A DNA stretch of 5,899 nucleotides from Alphaproteobacteria bacterium. GTDB taxonomy: Bacteria > Pseudomonadota > Alphaproteobacteria > Rhodobacterales > Rhodobacteraceae. The notes under the pieces were generated by a model, which searched no databases, was not told where the DNA came from, and worked only from the letters and a program-made list of their open reading frames with translations. Made by a program: the position numbers and the translations under genes. Below are positions 1 through 5,423 of this stretch, in pieces (the first letter of the stretch is position 1; every line of letters begins with the position of its first letter). Location of the stretch: NCBI GenBank assembly GCA_003696705.1, contig RFGD01000176.1, positions 1 through 5,899 on the forward strand, given 5' to 3'.

Positions 1-9
1 CGGGTCGCC

Positions 10-312
10 TCAGCCCGTTTCCGGCAGTTCGGCCACCAGCGCCGCGAAGGACGCGCCGTGCATGTCACGGTCCGACAGGCTTCCCTGCACCCAGGGCCGC
101 GGCACGCTGAGCTTGAGGACGTGAATGTCCGGCAGCGTGAAGCGTTTCACCTCGGCCTCGGCACAGCCGAAGAGCCGCGCGACGCGCGACGCCGGAAGCG
201 CCTTCGCAACGCGCAACAGCGCCGCGTCGTCGGCACAGAAGATGTCGATCGTCAGCCAGAACGGCCCGGCGTTCTTCGAACGGACCTTGTCGGCGATCTC
301 TCCGATGGTCAT
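10..312 (-). CDS. DUF4387 domain-containing protein
   Basis: A 100-residue cytoplasmic protein with no signal peptide or membrane segment, about the usual length for DUF4387. Family-like blocks are visible: RSKNAGPFWLTIDI at residues 11-24, KLSVPRP at 67-73 and GSLSDRDMHG at 77-86. After DMHG the sequence runs ASFAAL, whereas the family as I remember it continues with a Gln/His-rich stretch, so the tail may be divergent. No enzymatic role is established that I know of; DUF4387 genes commonly sit next to, or are fused with, AtuA/DUF1446 genes, and here the pair is adjacent. Two consecutive ATG codons (315 and 312) could start it. I chose 312 because the AGGAGG at 325-320 lies 7 bases away, against 4 for the other. 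Either choice overlaps the stop codon of the preceding gene, implying translational coupling. It is the last operon gene visible; only 9 bases follow its stop. Confidence 0.87.
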   Translation of the reverse strand: MTIGEIADKVRSKNAGPFWLTIDIFCADDAALLRVAKALPASRVARLFGCAEAEVKRFTLPDIHVLKLSVPRPWVQGSLSDRDMHGASFAALVAELPETG

Positions 313-1685
313 CATCCGACCTCCTCGACCCGAAGCCGGAAGGCTTCCATCGGACTTCCGACCTCCATCACATGGTTGAGCCGAAAGGCAAAGACCTGCC
401 CGCGCGACATGTGCGGCGGAGAGAAGGGAAAGGCAAAGGTGGGCATCTCCTCTTCCTCGGTCAGGGCGAGGTGCAGGAACATCGGGTTCGCCATCACGGC
501 GATCTCGTCGGCAAGCGCGGCCGTCGGCGCCGTGACGATGCCAAGGGCCCCGATCTCGGCGGGGTCCGAGGCGCGCCGCTCGAAGGGGCCGAGGGTCGCG
601 TCGCGCCCGACGAGCCGGATCTCGAAACGCCATTCGTCAGGACCAAGGCCGAGGCGTTCGGCGACCTGGGCGCGCAGACGCCGGTCCAGCCGTTCGGCCC
701 AGGCGCCGGCGCCGTCGACATAGCGCCGGTCGCGCAGAAGCGCGAGGATCACGGTCTGAAAGCCGGCCGGCCCCGCGCCCTCGAGCTTCAGGGTGTATTC
801 GGGCTCTGTCACCCATTCCGAACCTTCGATGCGCACGCGCCGCGCATCGAGCGCGCTGTAGCGCGCGCCCCGCGCGTCAAGATGCCCGCCCGGTTCCCGG
901 AGGATGAAGGGATCGGCGTTCTCATAGAGAAGATGCGCCGCCACCGTTCGCGGGGTGGCGCGCGCGCCTTCGGCCATGGGCTCGATCGTCACGCCCTCGG
1001 CGTCGAATTCCAGAAGGATCACGCCCGAGCCGGGCATGGTCGTTGCCAGCGCGCCGCACTCGCCGACCTTGGCGCCGTGCCAGGCCGCGCCCGCATGGCA
1101 GCCGCGGGCAAGCGGCAGGGCGGCGATCGTCGCCGTGTCCGTCGTGCGCCCGGCGATGACGACATCGGCCCCCGTCGCAAGTGCCGCCTGAATGGCCTCG
1201 GCCCCGGCAAGCGCGACGATATTCGTGCAGGCGCGGACCGTCTCGGCGGAAAGGGGGCCAAGGGGCGGCAAGGGGCGGATGCGTCCCGCGGCCAGGGCCG
1301 AAATGACGCGGTCGGGGGGCTGTTGCGTATAGAGGCGGGCGACCCGCAGCCGTTCGCCCCGCTCGGCGGCGATTTCGGCGGTTACCTCGTGAAGCGCGTC
1401 CACCATCGCGTCGACGCCACAGGTCCCGGCCGTGCCGATGACCAAGGGACAGCCGGCCCCGGCGCGCGCCGCCAGAAGCTCGGCCCATTCGGCGCGGACG
1501 GCGGCCGCCGAGTATTTCCCCGTCCCGGTGCCAAGATAGTGCGGCCCGGAATCGGTCGAGCCGCCGTCTATGGCAATGACGTCGGGCCGTCGCGCCACCC
1601 CGCGCGCCAGCGCCTTCCGGTCGAAGCCGAGCCCCAGCGCCCCGGACGGGACGAGGACGCGGCAGAATGCGCCTTCAGTCGCCAT
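312..1685 (-). CDS. AtuA-like (DUF1446) family protein
   Basis: A 457-residue soluble protein of the acyclic terpene utilisation AtuA family (DUF1446). Recognisable parts are the IDGGSTDSGPHYLGTG block at residues 39-54, a Gly-rich VIGTAGTCG at 82-90, TNIVALAGAEA at 154-164, VVIAGRTTDTA at 175-185, and a C-terminal part with FPFSPPHMSRG at 419-429 and FRLNHVMEV at 434-442. The last part resembles the small C-terminal domain often found after the AtuA core. AtuA is named from the acyclic terpene (citronellol/geraniol) catabolic cluster of Pseudomonas, but its reaction is not well defined. The transporter context here argues for a carboxylate substrate rather than a terpene (inference). The ATG at 1685 is preceded by a GAGGTGG-type ribosome binding site and lies within the end of tctA, an 11-base overlap. 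Its stop overlaps the DUF4387 start. I am sure of the family, not the activity. Confidence 0.9.
   Translation of the reverse strand: MATEGAFCRVLVPSGALGLGFDRKALARGVARRPDVIAIDGGSTDSGPHYLGTGTGKYSAAAVRAEWAELLAARAGAGCPLVIGTAGTCGVDAMVDALHEVTAEIAAERGERLRVARLYTQQPPDRVISALAAGRIRPLPPLGPLSAETVRACTNIVALAGAEAIQAALATGADVVIAGRTTDTATIAALPLARGCHAGAAWHGAKVGECGALATTMPGSGVILLEFDAEGVTIEPMAEGARATPRTVAAHLLYENADPFILREPGGHLDARGARYSALDARRVRIEGSEWVTEPEYTLKLEGAGPAGFQTVILALLRDRRYVDGAGAWAERLDRRLRAQVAERLGLGPDEWRFEIRLVGRDATLGPFERRASDPAEIGALGIVTAPTAALADEIAVMANPMFLHLALTEEEEMPTFAFPFSPPHMSRGQVFAFRLNHVMEVGSPMEAFRLRVEEVG
320..325 (-). promoter_or_regulatory. Ribosome binding site of the DUF4387 gene
   Basis: A perfect AGGAGG on the minus strand inside the last codons of the AtuA-like gene. 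It sits 7 bases before the ATG at 312 and 4 before the ATG at 315, which favours the inner start. Confidence 0.6.
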
Positions 1686-3195
1686 CGGTCACCACCTCGG
1701 GGGCTTCGCGCCGGCGGATGAGGCCACGCAGGAACATCGGCGCGATGAAGCCCGCCACCGCCGCGATCCAGAGCCCGACGGCGATCGGGGACGAGAAGAG
1801 ATAGGTCCAGTCCCCGCCCGAGACGACCATCGCGCGGCGCAGGCTTGCCTCCATGTGGCCGCCCAGAAGGATGCCGAGGATGATCGGCACCGTGGGCACG
1901 TCCAGCTTGCGAAAGAGCCAGCCGACGACGCCGAAGGCCACCATGAGGATGAGGTCGAACCAGCTCCCGGAGATCGAGTAGATCCCGGCAAACGAAACCA
2001 TCGTCACCATCGGCAGAAGCACCCCCGCCGGCACCGAAAGGATGCGCACGAACAGCTTCACCATCGGCACGTTCATCACCAGAAGGACGAAATTGGCGAT
2101 CAGAAGCGCGGCGATGAGGCCCCAGACGACCTCGGGCCGCTCGGTGAAAAGCGTCGGCCCCGGCGTGATGTTGAGCGTCATGAGAAGCGCGAGCAAGACC
2201 GCCGTGGTCCCCGACCCGGGCACGCCGAGCGTCAGCATCGGCACGAGCGCGCCCCCGGCGGCGGCATTGTTGCCCGCCTCCGGTGCCGCGACGCCCTTCG
2301 GATTGCCGGTGCCGAAGCTGTCACCGTCGCGGGCAATCGCCTTCTCGGCCGTGTAGGCCAGGAAGGACCCGAGCGAGGCGCCGGCCCCCGGCAGCACACC
2401 GGCGAAAAAGCCGATCACGGTCGCGCGCAGCATGCTCCACCCGGAATGAAGGATGTCGCGAAACGGCACCGTCACGCGCCCGAGCCGCACACCCACGGCC
2501 GAACCGACGCCGTGGCGCTCGATGAAGACGAAGACCTCGGAGACGGCGAACAGGCCGACAATGGCGACCAGAAAATCGATCCCGTCCATGAGGTGCAGAT
2601 TCCCGCCCGTATAGCGCGGCATCCCCGTCGAGTTGTCGAGCCCGATGGTCGAGATGCCAAGTCCGATGAAGGCCGCCAGCGCCGCCTTGGCCTGATTGCG
2701 CGAGGCGAGTCCCCCGAGCGTCGCGAAGGCAAGCGCATAAAGGGCGAAATACTCGGGCGGGCCGAAAAGGAAGGCGACCTCGGCCAGAAGCGGTGCCAGA
2801 AGCATGAGCCCGATGGTGGCCAGAAACGCCCCGACGAACGAGGCGACCCCCGAAAGCACCAGCGCATCCCCTGCCCGGCCCTGGCGCGCCATCGGATAGC
2901 CGTCGAGCGTCGTCATGAGCGCAGGTTCATCGCCCGGAATGTTGAGAAGGATCGAACTGATGCGCCCGCCATACATCGCCCCGTAGTAGACCGACGTCAT
3001 GAGGACGAGCGCGGCCGTCGCGTCGAGCCCCATCGTGAAGGCAAGCGGGATCAGGATCGCGACGCCGTTCGAGGGCCCAAGCCCCGGCAACGCGCCGATG
3101 ATGGTGCCCAGAAAGCAGCCCACCACCGCCAGCATCAGCGTGAACGGCGAGAGCGCCACGGAAAAGCCCAGCGCGAGATTGGAGAGGATGTCCAT
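1675..3195 (-). CDS. tctA: Tripartite tricarboxylate transporter, large permease subunit TctA
   Basis: A 506-residue inner-membrane protein, close to the roughly 500 residues usual for TctA, the channel-forming subunit of TTT secondary carriers. Many hydrophobic segments are spread along it, for example around residues 18-38, 115-137, 205-225, 258-282, 357-378, 385-408, 412-427 and 473-490. Family signatures are clear: ALPGLGP at 35-41, LLNIPGDE at 83-90, the related second copy GVLPGAGAS at 266-274, KGVAAPEAGNN at 300-310 and LGVPGSGTTAV at 323-333. The two LPGxG motifs, one in each half, fit the internally duplicated substrate-binding fold of the family. The C-terminus ends in a basic, cytoplasmic-looking tail (RRRE). 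The ATG at 3195 lies 12 bases after the tctB stop, with a GAGGGG-like ribosome binding site in that gap. Its 3' end overlaps the AtuA-like gene by 11 bases, so permease and downstream protein are translationally linked. Confidence 0.96.
   Translation of the reverse strand: MDILSNLALGFSVALSPFTLMLAVVGCFLGTIIGALPGLGPSNGVAILIPLAFTMGLDATAALVLMTSVYYGAMYGGRISSILLNIPGDEPALMTTLDGYPMARQGRAGDALVLSGVASFVGAFLATIGLMLLAPLLAEVAFLFGPPEYFALYALAFATLGGLASRNQAKAALAAFIGLGISTIGLDNSTGMPRYTGGNLHLMDGIDFLVAIVGLFAVSEVFVFIERHGVGSAVGVRLGRVTVPFRDILHSGWSMLRATVIGFFAGVLPGAGASLGSFLAYTAEKAIARDGDSFGTGNPKGVAAPEAGNNAAAGGALVPMLTLGVPGSGTTAVLLALLMTLNITPGPTLFTERPEVVWGLIAALLIANFVLLVMNVPMVKLFVRILSVPAGVLLPMVTMVSFAGIYSISGSWFDLILMVAFGVVGWLFRKLDVPTVPIILGILLGGHMEASLRRAMVVSGGDWTYLFSSPIAVGLWIAAVAGFIAPMFLRGLIRRREAPEVVTDGD
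1692..1698 (-). promoter_or_regulatory. Ribosome binding site of the AtuA-like gene
   Basis: GAGGTGG on the minus strand, 6 bases before the ATG at 1685 and inside the last codons of tctA. It supports the start that overlaps tctA by 11 bases. Confidence 0.5.
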
Positions 3196-3207
3196 TTGCC
3201 CTGCCCC

Positions 3208-3648
3208 TCAGAAGAACCCGCGCGGAAAGGGCTGAAGCCCCAGCCCGAGCGCATGGCGGAACACGAGATAGAGCCCCACCGACAAGCCGATGCCCGTCAG
3301 AAGCGCCCGCACCGGCCGCGGGTCGATCATCCACGAAAGGATCGCCGCCGCAATCGCCGTGGGCACAAGATAGCCCCAGGGCTGAAGGGCGAGCGCGTAC
3401 CCCACCAGCACGGCCGTCGCGACGCCGATGCGGGTGAACTCGCGCACGGGCGGCCAGTCGGGTTCCGCATCGGGACGAAGCATGATCGCCAGCCCCGAAA
3501 GCGCGGCGCCCGCGCCGACCAGCATCGGGAAGGCCCGCGGCCCGAGCGGGTCCGAGATGAAGCTGGTCTGGATGCCAAGGGCGCCCGCGACATAGGCGAG
3601 CGCCCCCAGCGTCACGACCAGACCGAAGATCCGGTCGCTTCGTGTCAC
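3208..3648 (-). CDS. tctB: Tripartite tricarboxylate transporter, small membrane subunit TctB
   Basis: A 146-residue membrane protein, the expected length for TctB (DUF1468), the poorly conserved small subunit that partners TctA. Four hydrophobic segments are seen at about residues 7-26, 38-57, 74-108 (broken near QPWGY, possibly two passes) and 113-131. The family-typical DPLGPRAFPMLVG stands at 33-45. An ATG-started reading in the same frame would extend upstream to 3813, but that part runs backwards through tctC in another frame and is Arg-rich, not membrane-like. I therefore start at the GTG at 3648, which shares four bases (GTGA) with the tctC stop. A GGGGTGA-like sequence just upstream can serve as ribosome binding site. 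It sits between tctC and tctA as in the classic tctCBA order. Identity rests on length, topology and position more than on sequence motifs. Confidence 0.92.
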   Translation of the reverse strand: MTRSDRIFGLVVTLGALAYVAGALGIQTSFISDPLGPRAFPMLVGAGAALSGLAIMLRPDAEPDWPPVREFTRIGVATAVLVGYALALQPWGYLVPTAIAAAILSWMIDPRPVRALLTGIGLSVGLYLVFRHALGLGLQPFPRGFF

Positions 3649-4610
3649 TGGATCACCCCGATTTCCTTGGACAGGGCGCGGATCTCCTCGATGTTGCCGC
3701 GCACCCAGGTTTCGAAATCGGCGCCGAATTTCGGGAAGGGTGCCAGACCGTTGGCAGCCATCGCCTCGGCCCAGGCATCGGATTCGGCAACCTTCATCAG
3801 GCGCTCGACCCACTTGTCATAGGCCGCGTCCGAGATCCCGCCCGGCAGGTAGAAGCCGCGCCAGTTCACGGCCACCACGTCGAAGCCCTGCTCCTTGGCG
3901 GTGGGGATGTCCTCGAAGCCCGGCACGCGGTCCTCGTTCAGGACCGCCAGGACACGCACCTTGCCGGCCTTGAGGAAACCGACCACCTCGGACATGTCGC
4001 CGGTCATCACCTGCGCGTGGCCGCCGATCACCTGGGTCAGCGCATCCGCGCCCCCGTCGAGCGAGATGTATTTCACCGCGCGGATGTCGTCGAAGCCGCC
4101 GCGGCGAAGCGCCATCAGCACCTTGAGGTGATCGAAGCCGCCCGCGGCCGAACCGCCGGCGAAGGTGACCGACGCCGGATCGGCCTTCACCGCCTCGACC
4201 ATGTCCGAGAGCGACTTCCAGGGCGAATCGGCGGCAACCACCAGAACGCCCGGATCGGCCCCAAGCGAGGCGGGCCAGCGCACCATGTCGGCGTTCATGC
4301 CGCCATAGGCGCCCTGGGCAAGGCGCGTTGCCGTGGCCGAGGACGCCGCGACGAACAGATCCTCGTCCGTGTTGCGCTCGGTGACGACATGGGCGAAGGC
4401 CAGGCCGCCGCCTGCACCCGCCATGTTCGTGACCTGGATGGGCTCGGGCACGATGCCGAGATCGAACATGATCTTCGAGACCGTGCGACAGGTGAAGTCC
4501 CAGCCGCCGCCCGGGTTGGCGGGGGCGATGCACTCGGTCGCGCTGGCCGCGCCCGAAAGCCCGACGGCAAGCGTGAGTGCCGCCGCCACGCGCGTCAATG
4601 TCTTCTTCAT
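3645..4610 (-). CDS. tctC: Tripartite tricarboxylate transporter, periplasmic substrate-binding protein TctC
   Basis: A 321-residue extracytoplasmic solute-binding protein that captures the carboxylate and delivers it to TctAB. Residues 1-24 form a Sec signal peptide: MKK, a hydrophobic core, then cleavage after ASA (22-24). The mature protein opens with ECIAPANPGGGWDFTC (26-41), much like the ECIAPAKPGGGFDLTC start I recall for Salmonella TctC, including two cysteines (27 and 41) that could form a disulfide. Later TctC-like blocks include ADSPWKSL, GDMSEVV, VRVLAVLNEDRVPG, PTAKEQGFD and RGFYLPGG. These place it nearer true tricarboxylate-type TctC than the broad Bug family of general TTT binding proteins. 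The ATG at 4610 has an excellent ribosome binding site (AGGGAGGA). The frame stays open upstream to 5276, but that part is antisense to the regulator gene and is rejected. This is the first gene of the operon; its stop overlaps the tctB GTG. Confidence 0.96.
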   Translation of the reverse strand: MKKTLTRVAAALTLAVGLSGAASATECIAPANPGGGWDFTCRTVSKIMFDLGIVPEPIQVTNMAGAGGGLAFAHVVTERNTDEDLFVAASSATATRLAQGAYGGMNADMVRWPASLGADPGVLVVAADSPWKSLSDMVEAVKADPASVTFAGGSAAGGFDHLKVLMALRRGGFDDIRAVKYISLDGGADALTQVIGGHAQVMTGDMSEVVGFLKAGKVRVLAVLNEDRVPGFEDIPTAKEQGFDVVAVNWRGFYLPGGISDAAYDKWVERLMKVAESDAWAEAMAANGLAPFPKFGADFETWVRGNIEEIRALSKEIGVIQ

Positions 4611-4617
4611 TCGAGTT

Positions 4618-4625
4618 CCTCCCTT
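4618..4625 (-). promoter_or_regulatory. Ribosome binding site of tctC
   Basis: AGGGAGGA is centred in an otherwise non-coding leader, 7 bases before the ATG at 4610. It is the strongest such site in the window and fixes the tctC start directly before the signal peptide. Confidence 0.75.
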
Positions 4626-4637
4626 GGATCCATTTGA

Positions 4638-4650
4638 CCGGCGTCGCCGG
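4638..4650. repeat. Perfect palindrome CCGGCGTCGCCGG
   Basis: Six-base arms around a central T, 28 bases upstream of the tctC start. In tctC messenger RNA it could form a five-base-pair stem with a GAC loop. In DNA it could be a dimeric protein site. In such GC-rich DNA a chance palindrome of this size is possible. Confidence 0.35.
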
Positions 4651-4651
4651 G

Positions 4652-4672
4652 AAGGGGCAACCGCGTCCCCTT
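4652..4672. repeat. Inverted repeat AAGGGG / CCCCTT
   Basis: Perfect 6-base arms at 4652-4657 and 4667-4672 around a 9-base spacer, next to the CCGGCG palindrome. If tctC transcription starts just downstream of the candidate -10 at 4689-4684, this forms the first hairpin of the leader RNA. No U-run follows it on either strand, so it does not look like a terminator. Confidence 0.35.
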
Positions 4673-4683
4673 GCGGCTCTGAG

Positions 4684-4689
4684 TATTTA
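4684..4689 (-). promoter_or_regulatory. Candidate -10 element for tctC
   Basis: TAAATA on the minus strand, in the only AT-rich island of the intergenic region. No good TTGACA-like -35 is found at the right distance. The hexamer TGACAG (4714-4709) lies where a -35 would be. This fits a promoter that needs an activator, though the evidence is positional and weak. Confidence 0.3.
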
Positions 4690-4697
4690 CTGAAAAC

Positions 4698-4735
4698 CTG
4701 ACACGGAACTGTCACCGACGGCGACCAAGCCGTCA
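4698..4735. promoter_or_regulatory. Candidate response-regulator binding site (phased hexamers)
   Basis: Three similar hexamers on the plus strand, CTGACA at 4698, CTGTCA at 4709 and CCGTCA at 4730, are spaced by 11 and 21 bases, i.e. about one and two helical turns. OmpR-family regulators usually bind tandem half-sites with 10-11 base spacing. The cluster lies just upstream of the candidate tctC -10, where an activator would contact RNA polymerase. TGACA and TGTCA of the first two also form an inverted repeat (4699-4714). Assignment to the TctD-like regulator is inference. Confidence 0.3.
4717..4734. repeat. Inverted repeat upstream of tctD
   Basis: GACGGC and GCCGTC are perfect 6-base arms around a 6-base spacer, ending 17 bases before the tctD ATG. 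It could be a protein site or, if the tctD transcript starts upstream of it, a short hairpin in its leader. It overlaps the third phased hexamer, so the readings compete. Confidence 0.35.
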
Positions 4736-4751
4736 GAACCCCGGCACGCAT

Positions 4752-5423
4752 ATGCGGTTTCTCCTTGTCGAAGACAATTCCGCCCTTGCCCAATCGATTG
4801 CGGAACGCTTGAAGATCGACGGCCATGCCGTTGATATTGCAAGTGATATTGCGTCCGCCGAAGCCTGCCTGTCGGGGGCCGGCTATGATCTTGTCCTTCT
4901 CGATCTCATGCTGCCTGACGGCGACGGCCGGACGTTCCTCGACCAGAGGCACAGCCGGCTTGGCGACACGCCGGTGATCGTCCTGACGGCCCGGTCGGAG
5001 GTTTCCGATCGCGTCGGTGCGCTCGATCTCGGCGCCGACGACTACCTGACGAAGCCCTTCGACTTCGCCGAGCTCGAGGCGCGCTGTCGTGCGGTCCTCC
5101 GCCGGCGCGGGGGCTCGGGGTCCACGGTGCTGCGATGTGGCGACCTGGCCTTCGATCCGGTCGCGGCGGTTGTCACCGTTGCCGGCGAGCCGCGGGCCCT
5201 GCGCAACCGGGAACTGCGCCTCCTCGAGGCCTTCATGCGCGCGCGCGGCCGCGTCCTCTCGAAGGATCATCTGCACGACCGCCTGTTCTCGTACGACGAC
5301 GAGGTTTCCGACAACGCGATCGAGGTCTATGTCGGCCGCCTTCGCCGCCGCATCGCCGGCAGTACCGCACGGATCGAAACCATCCGGGGCGTCGGCTACC
5401 GGCTTGACGCGGACGAGCCATGA
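4752..5423 (+). CDS. tctD: TctD-like OmpR-family response regulator
   Basis: A 223-residue DNA-binding response regulator. The receiver domain (about 1-118) has all key residues: acidic pocket E7-D8, phospho-acceptor D51 in LLDLMLPDGDG, T79 in VLTAR and K101 in LTKPFD. A short linker leads to an OmpR/PhoB winged-helix domain (about 125-220) with RNRELRLLEAFM, the recognition-helix stretch SDNAIEVYVGRLRRR (186-200) and the terminal hairpin IRGVGYRL. Divergent placement next to tctCBA and a kinase overlapping its 3' end identify it as TctD-like, likely activating transporter expression when phosphorylated; the target is inferred from context. The ATG at 4752 gives the complete receiver beginning MRFLLVEDN, but no convincing ribosome binding site precedes it, so initiation may be weak or its messenger leader short. 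The subfamily (TctD versus another OmpR-type regulator) depends on context. Confidence 0.93.
   Translation: MRFLLVEDNSALAQSIAERLKIDGHAVDIASDIASAEACLSGAGYDLVLLDLMLPDGDGRTFLDQRHSRLGDTPVIVLTARSEVSDRVGALDLGADDYLTKPFDFAELEARCRAVLRRRGGSGSTVLRCGDLAFDPVAAVVTVAGEPRALRNRELRLLEAFMRARGRVLSKDHLHDRLFSYDDEVSDNAIEVYVGRLRRRIAGSTARIETIRGVGYRLDADEP

Larger units (their letters stand above)
4611..4751. promoter_or_regulatory. Divergent tctC / tctD promoter region
   Basis: These 141 bases are the only sizeable non-coding DNA in the window and separate the divergent tctCBA operon from the two-component genes, so both promoters must be here unless one lies inside a gene. It holds an AT-rich island (about 4683-4697), several inverted repeats and the tctC ribosome binding site. 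In the related Salmonella locus the TctD regulator controls the divergent transporter operon. I expect the same here, but no operator can be assigned from one sequence. Confidence 0.8.

Noticed and set aside
313..633. N-terminal extension of the DUF4387 gene
   Set aside because: The extra residues are Arg-rich and overlap the AtuA-like gene in another frame; the family domain begins at the ATG pair at 315/312.
372..1721. A 449-codon plus-strand open frame opposite the AtuA-like gene
   Set aside because: Arg/Gly-rich low-complexity translation fully antisense to a convincing conserved gene; an artefact of GC-rich codon use.
1570..3822. A 750-codon open frame on the plus strand opposite tctA and tctB
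   Set aside because: It is extremely rich in Arg, His, Asp, Glu and Gln with no domain-like pattern. It is the mirror of GC-biased codons in the real minus-strand membrane genes, where stop codons are rare in the antisense frame.
3642..4637. A 331-codon plus-strand open frame opposite tctC
   Set aside because: Antisense to a clear TctC with signal peptide; composition is His/Arg/Gly-rich and no family is recognisable.
4638..4672. Intrinsic terminator in the divergent region
   Set aside because: The hairpins are not followed by a T-run on either strand, and they lie upstream of the operon rather than after a gene.
4832..4852. Direct repeat TGATATTGC (4832 and 4844) inside tctD giving Asp-Ile-Ala-Ser twice
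   Set aside because: The receiver domain has normal length around it, so it is not an insertion; it falls in an ordinary variable helix and is probably coincidental.
4611..5276. N-terminal extension of tctC reaching upstream to 5276
   Set aside because: It would run antisense through the response-regulator gene and bury the signal peptide. The strong ribosome binding site at 4625-4618 and the MKK signal start at 4610 settle the matter.
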